Positions 6,796 through 7,898 of a stretch of DNA of 7,898 nt are shown piece after piece. Both the position numbers and the translations under genes were made by a program. Source of the stretch: Pseudomonadota bacterium (lineage in GTDB: Bacteria; Bdellovibrionota_B; Oligoflexia; Oligoflexales; JAPPIL01); the NCBI GenBank assembly GCA_028877195.1, contig JAPPIL010000199.1:449-8346 (forward strand). The letters run 5' to 3'. The notes beneath the pieces are model-generated. The model made no database searches and was not told where the DNA came from. It worked only from the letters and a program-made list of their open reading frames with translations. Every line of letters begins with the position of its first letter. Within the stretch, counting starts at the first letter, position 1.

Positions 6796-7773
6796 ATGCC
6801 TATGCGATTTTTGGCGGTATTATTAGCGTTGTTAGCGAGCTGTATGTTTGCTTGCCAACAACAGATGGTGTCGTTGGATAAGTCTGATGCGGAGGCAAAG
6901 CAAGACACTCGTAGGTATAACCCTTACGAACTTATTTTTAGCGTCAGCCCACAGCCGTATGTGGAGAAGTTTGCAAGCACCGAACAAACCGTGCCAAAGA
7001 TCGGTGTTATGTTTGATGAGCATCACCCTAACCATCAGTATCAAGTGCAGCGTTGTCATAGCAGTCTCTTTGAGAAAATCAAGGATCAGTATGGCAATGA
7101 CCCGCTGACTGCGAACTATACCAAATCCAAGGCGGTATCGGCGCACTTATATGCATGGGGTAAAGCTAACGCCAGTGGTTGTATTTTTCTCGGTGAACGG
7201 CATCAGCAGAAGGTGTTTGAAGATATAACCGCCCCTAGTGGTGAGTATTTTTACTTGTTGCGCGCCTGCCTGGTGCCAGCTCGTTCCCAGTATGGCAAGC
7301 GCCGTTATTGCCATTACATTTATCACAAGACTGAAGTGGTTAAATACACCGATACGTTTGAGCAAGAGCAATGGCAACTGCGTCTTGATCTTGCTGCTCT
7401 ACGCAACAAACTGCAAGCACGTTTCGCACGCCTCTCTGGGGTTATTATCAACAAGGGAAACTTTCTTGAGCAGTGCGAAACAAATGAAGCGCGTCGCAAT
7501 GTATTCAGAGCAAGGCTTGCTGGTATCAGTAAAATCGTGATAACTGCCACGGCCACGACGACCGCGGCTATCTTATCAGGTGGGACGGCTGCTTTCCAAA
7601 CAGGTGCTGCGACCATAAAGCTGACTGACAAATTATTTTCAAGTTTGAGCAACAGTCAAATGCGTTGTGATACGAGTGTCTTTGATAAACGCATCACTGA
7701 ACTTAAAGATAGCATCGACCCGATCGCGGCATCCATCACCGTCAAGTTAAAAGCCTTAAGCCCACCACTTTAA
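6796..7773 (+). CDS. Lipoprotein with FN3-like Cys module, trio member 3 (325 aa)
   Basis: The start is uncertain. ATG codons at 6796 and 6802 give a compact signal peptide but lack a good ribosome site. A TTG at 6748, overlapping the previous gene, follows an AGGGGGG run by only 3 nt and would add 16 basic residues. The signal peptide offers two anchors, Leu-Ala-Ser-Cys16 and Met-Phe-Ala-Cys20. Residues about 44-184 repeat the module of the preceding gene: Gln-Arg-Cys87, Cys129, an Asp-Ile-Thr-Ala-Pro...Arg-Ala-Cys158 strand, and Cys172 before the closing strand. A basic helical stretch (about 188-225) leads to Cys227. A hydrophobic Ala/Thr/Gly-rich segment (about 247-275) and Cys291 follow, matching the Cys-bracketed segment of the 5483 product. 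The tail is short and helical, without the Gln-rich extension. It is the last gene of the operon and a probable insertion sequence begins 17 nt after its stop. No known family is recognised. Confidence 0.82.
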   Translation: MPMRFLAVLLALLASCMFACQQQMVSLDKSDAEAKQDTRRYNPYELIFSVSPQPYVEKFASTEQTVPKIGVMFDEHHPNHQYQVQRCHSSLFEKIKDQYGNDPLTANYTKSKAVSAHLYAWGKANASGCIFLGERHQQKVFEDITAPSGEYFYLLRACLVPARSQYGKRRYCHYIYHKTEVVKYTDTFEQEQWQLRLDLAALRNKLQARFARLSGVIINKGNFLEQCETNEARRNVFRARLAGISKIVITATATTTAAILSGGTAAFQTGAATIKLTDKLFSSLSNSQMRCDTSVFDKRITELKDSIDPIAASITVKLKALSPPL

Positions 7774-7790
7774 AAAACAGTGGACATGGT

Positions 7791-7824
7791 GGCTTTGTTG
7801 CATAAGCAACGCCTATTTTTTTTT
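7791..7824 (+). terminator. Possible rho-independent terminator after the lipoprotein operon
   Basis: GTTGC (7797-7801) pairs with GCAAC (7806-7810) over an ATAA loop. GGC (7791-7793) and GCC (7811-7813) can extend the stem across a TTT bulge, and nine T residues follow at 7816-7824. The stem is short, and the same bases look like an insertion-sequence end. If so, the terminator would belong to the element, not to the original operon. Confidence 0.4.
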
Positions 7825-7825
7825 A

Positions 7826-7850
7826 TGCGGAGGGCTTTCCCCCCTCCGCA
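7826..7850. repeat. GC-rich inverted repeat, strong hairpin
   Basis: TGCGGAGGG (7826-7834) and CCCTCCGCA (7842-7850) are perfectly complementary over 9 bp with a 7-nt loop. No T-tract follows it on either strand, so a classical terminator is not supported. It lies just downstream of the minus-strand stop at 7860 and could cap that transcript. Confidence 0.5.
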
Positions 7851-7898
7851 CCTCTCTCCCTATCGTCTTAAGACATATGCTGGTTTGAGTCGGAAACA

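Larger units (their letters stand above)
7791..7898 (-). mobile_element. Probable terminal part of an IS5-family (IS903-type) insertion sequence
   Basis: The 15 bases from 7791 (GGCTTTGTTGCATAA) differ at one position from the remembered start of the IS903 terminal inverted repeat, which is established for that IS5-family group. On the minus strand a frame enters from the right edge, is open for twelve codons (basic, ending Leu-Arg-Arg) and stops at 7862-7860. That is about 70 bp inside the repeat, where a transposase 3' end would be expected; the tail itself is too short to identify. If this is an IS903-type element, the nine bases before the repeat, GGACATGGT at 7782-7790, should be the target duplication. 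The stretch also holds a 9-bp hairpin (7826-7850) and the palindrome GTCTTAAGAC (7865-7874). The other end lies outside the window. Confidence 0.5.

Noticed and set aside
7762..7792. Stem CCACCA/TGGTGG (or CCACT/AGTGG inside it) spanning the last stop codon
   Set aside because: The loop is long in the first, neither has a T-tract, and the right arm overlaps the probable insertion-sequence boundary; chance pairing is likely.
7825..7898. Plus-strand ATG frame open to the right edge
   Set aside because: It starts within the hairpin after a T-run, has no ribosome site, and its proline-rich product reflects the C-rich strand.
1..7898. tRNA, rRNA, CRISPR arrays, toxin-antitoxin or known defence genes
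   Set aside because: No cloverleaf-like element, spaced repeat array, or recognisable nuclease, helicase or toxin motif was found on either strand.

Overview
The window (moderate GC, densely coded) reads as a block of secreted and lipid-anchored envelope proteins from a Gram-negative (diderm) bacterium. All seven genes begin with export signals: five have lipoprotein signal peptides ending in a lipobox cysteine, and two have ordinary Sec signal peptides. None of the five lipobox cysteines is followed by aspartate, so by the E. coli Lol rule they should go to the outer membrane. I cannot name the organism. No protein is one I recognise as a characterised family, so no gene symbols are given.

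Layout. Positions 1-722 (minus, running off the left edge) and 719-1321 (minus) are a two-gene unit of cysteine-containing secreted proteins joined by an ATGA overlap. Positions 1322-1425 are a divergent, AT-rich intergenic region carrying a spaced imperfect inverted repeat. From 1426 to 7773 five genes run on the plus strand as a tight operon: 1426-2952, 2954-3487, 3474-5486, 5483-6760 and about 6796-7773. Junctions are a 1-nt gap, a 14-nt overlap, a 4-nt ATGA overlap and a short 35-nt leader with a small hairpin. From 7774 there is no gene of this operon. The sequence from 7791 begins with a 15-base stretch that nearly matches the terminal inverted repeat of IS903-type (IS5 family) insertion sequences. 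A minus-strand reading frame entering from the right edge stops at 7860, so the window probably ends inside an insertion sequence.

How the genes may work together. The first, fourth and fifth lipoproteins (1426, 5483, 6796) appear to be diverged paralogues. Each has a lipid anchor, then a cysteine-rich beta module that looks like a fibronectin type III fold, then helices in which two cysteines bracket a hydrophobic Ala/Gly-rich segment. In the 5483 product that segment contains a glycine zipper. The second (2954) is small and cysteine-rich. The third (3474) is large and mosaic, with a possible C-type-lectin/endostatin-like stretch. In all five lipoproteins the number of cysteines left after anchor formation is even (14, 8, 8, 10, and 6 if Cys20 is the anchor of the last), as expected for disulfide-bonded extracytoplasmic proteins. 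The most economical inference is a co-expressed, disulfide-stabilised surface complex, with the divergent pair as possible secreted partners. Its function cannot be read from the sequence.
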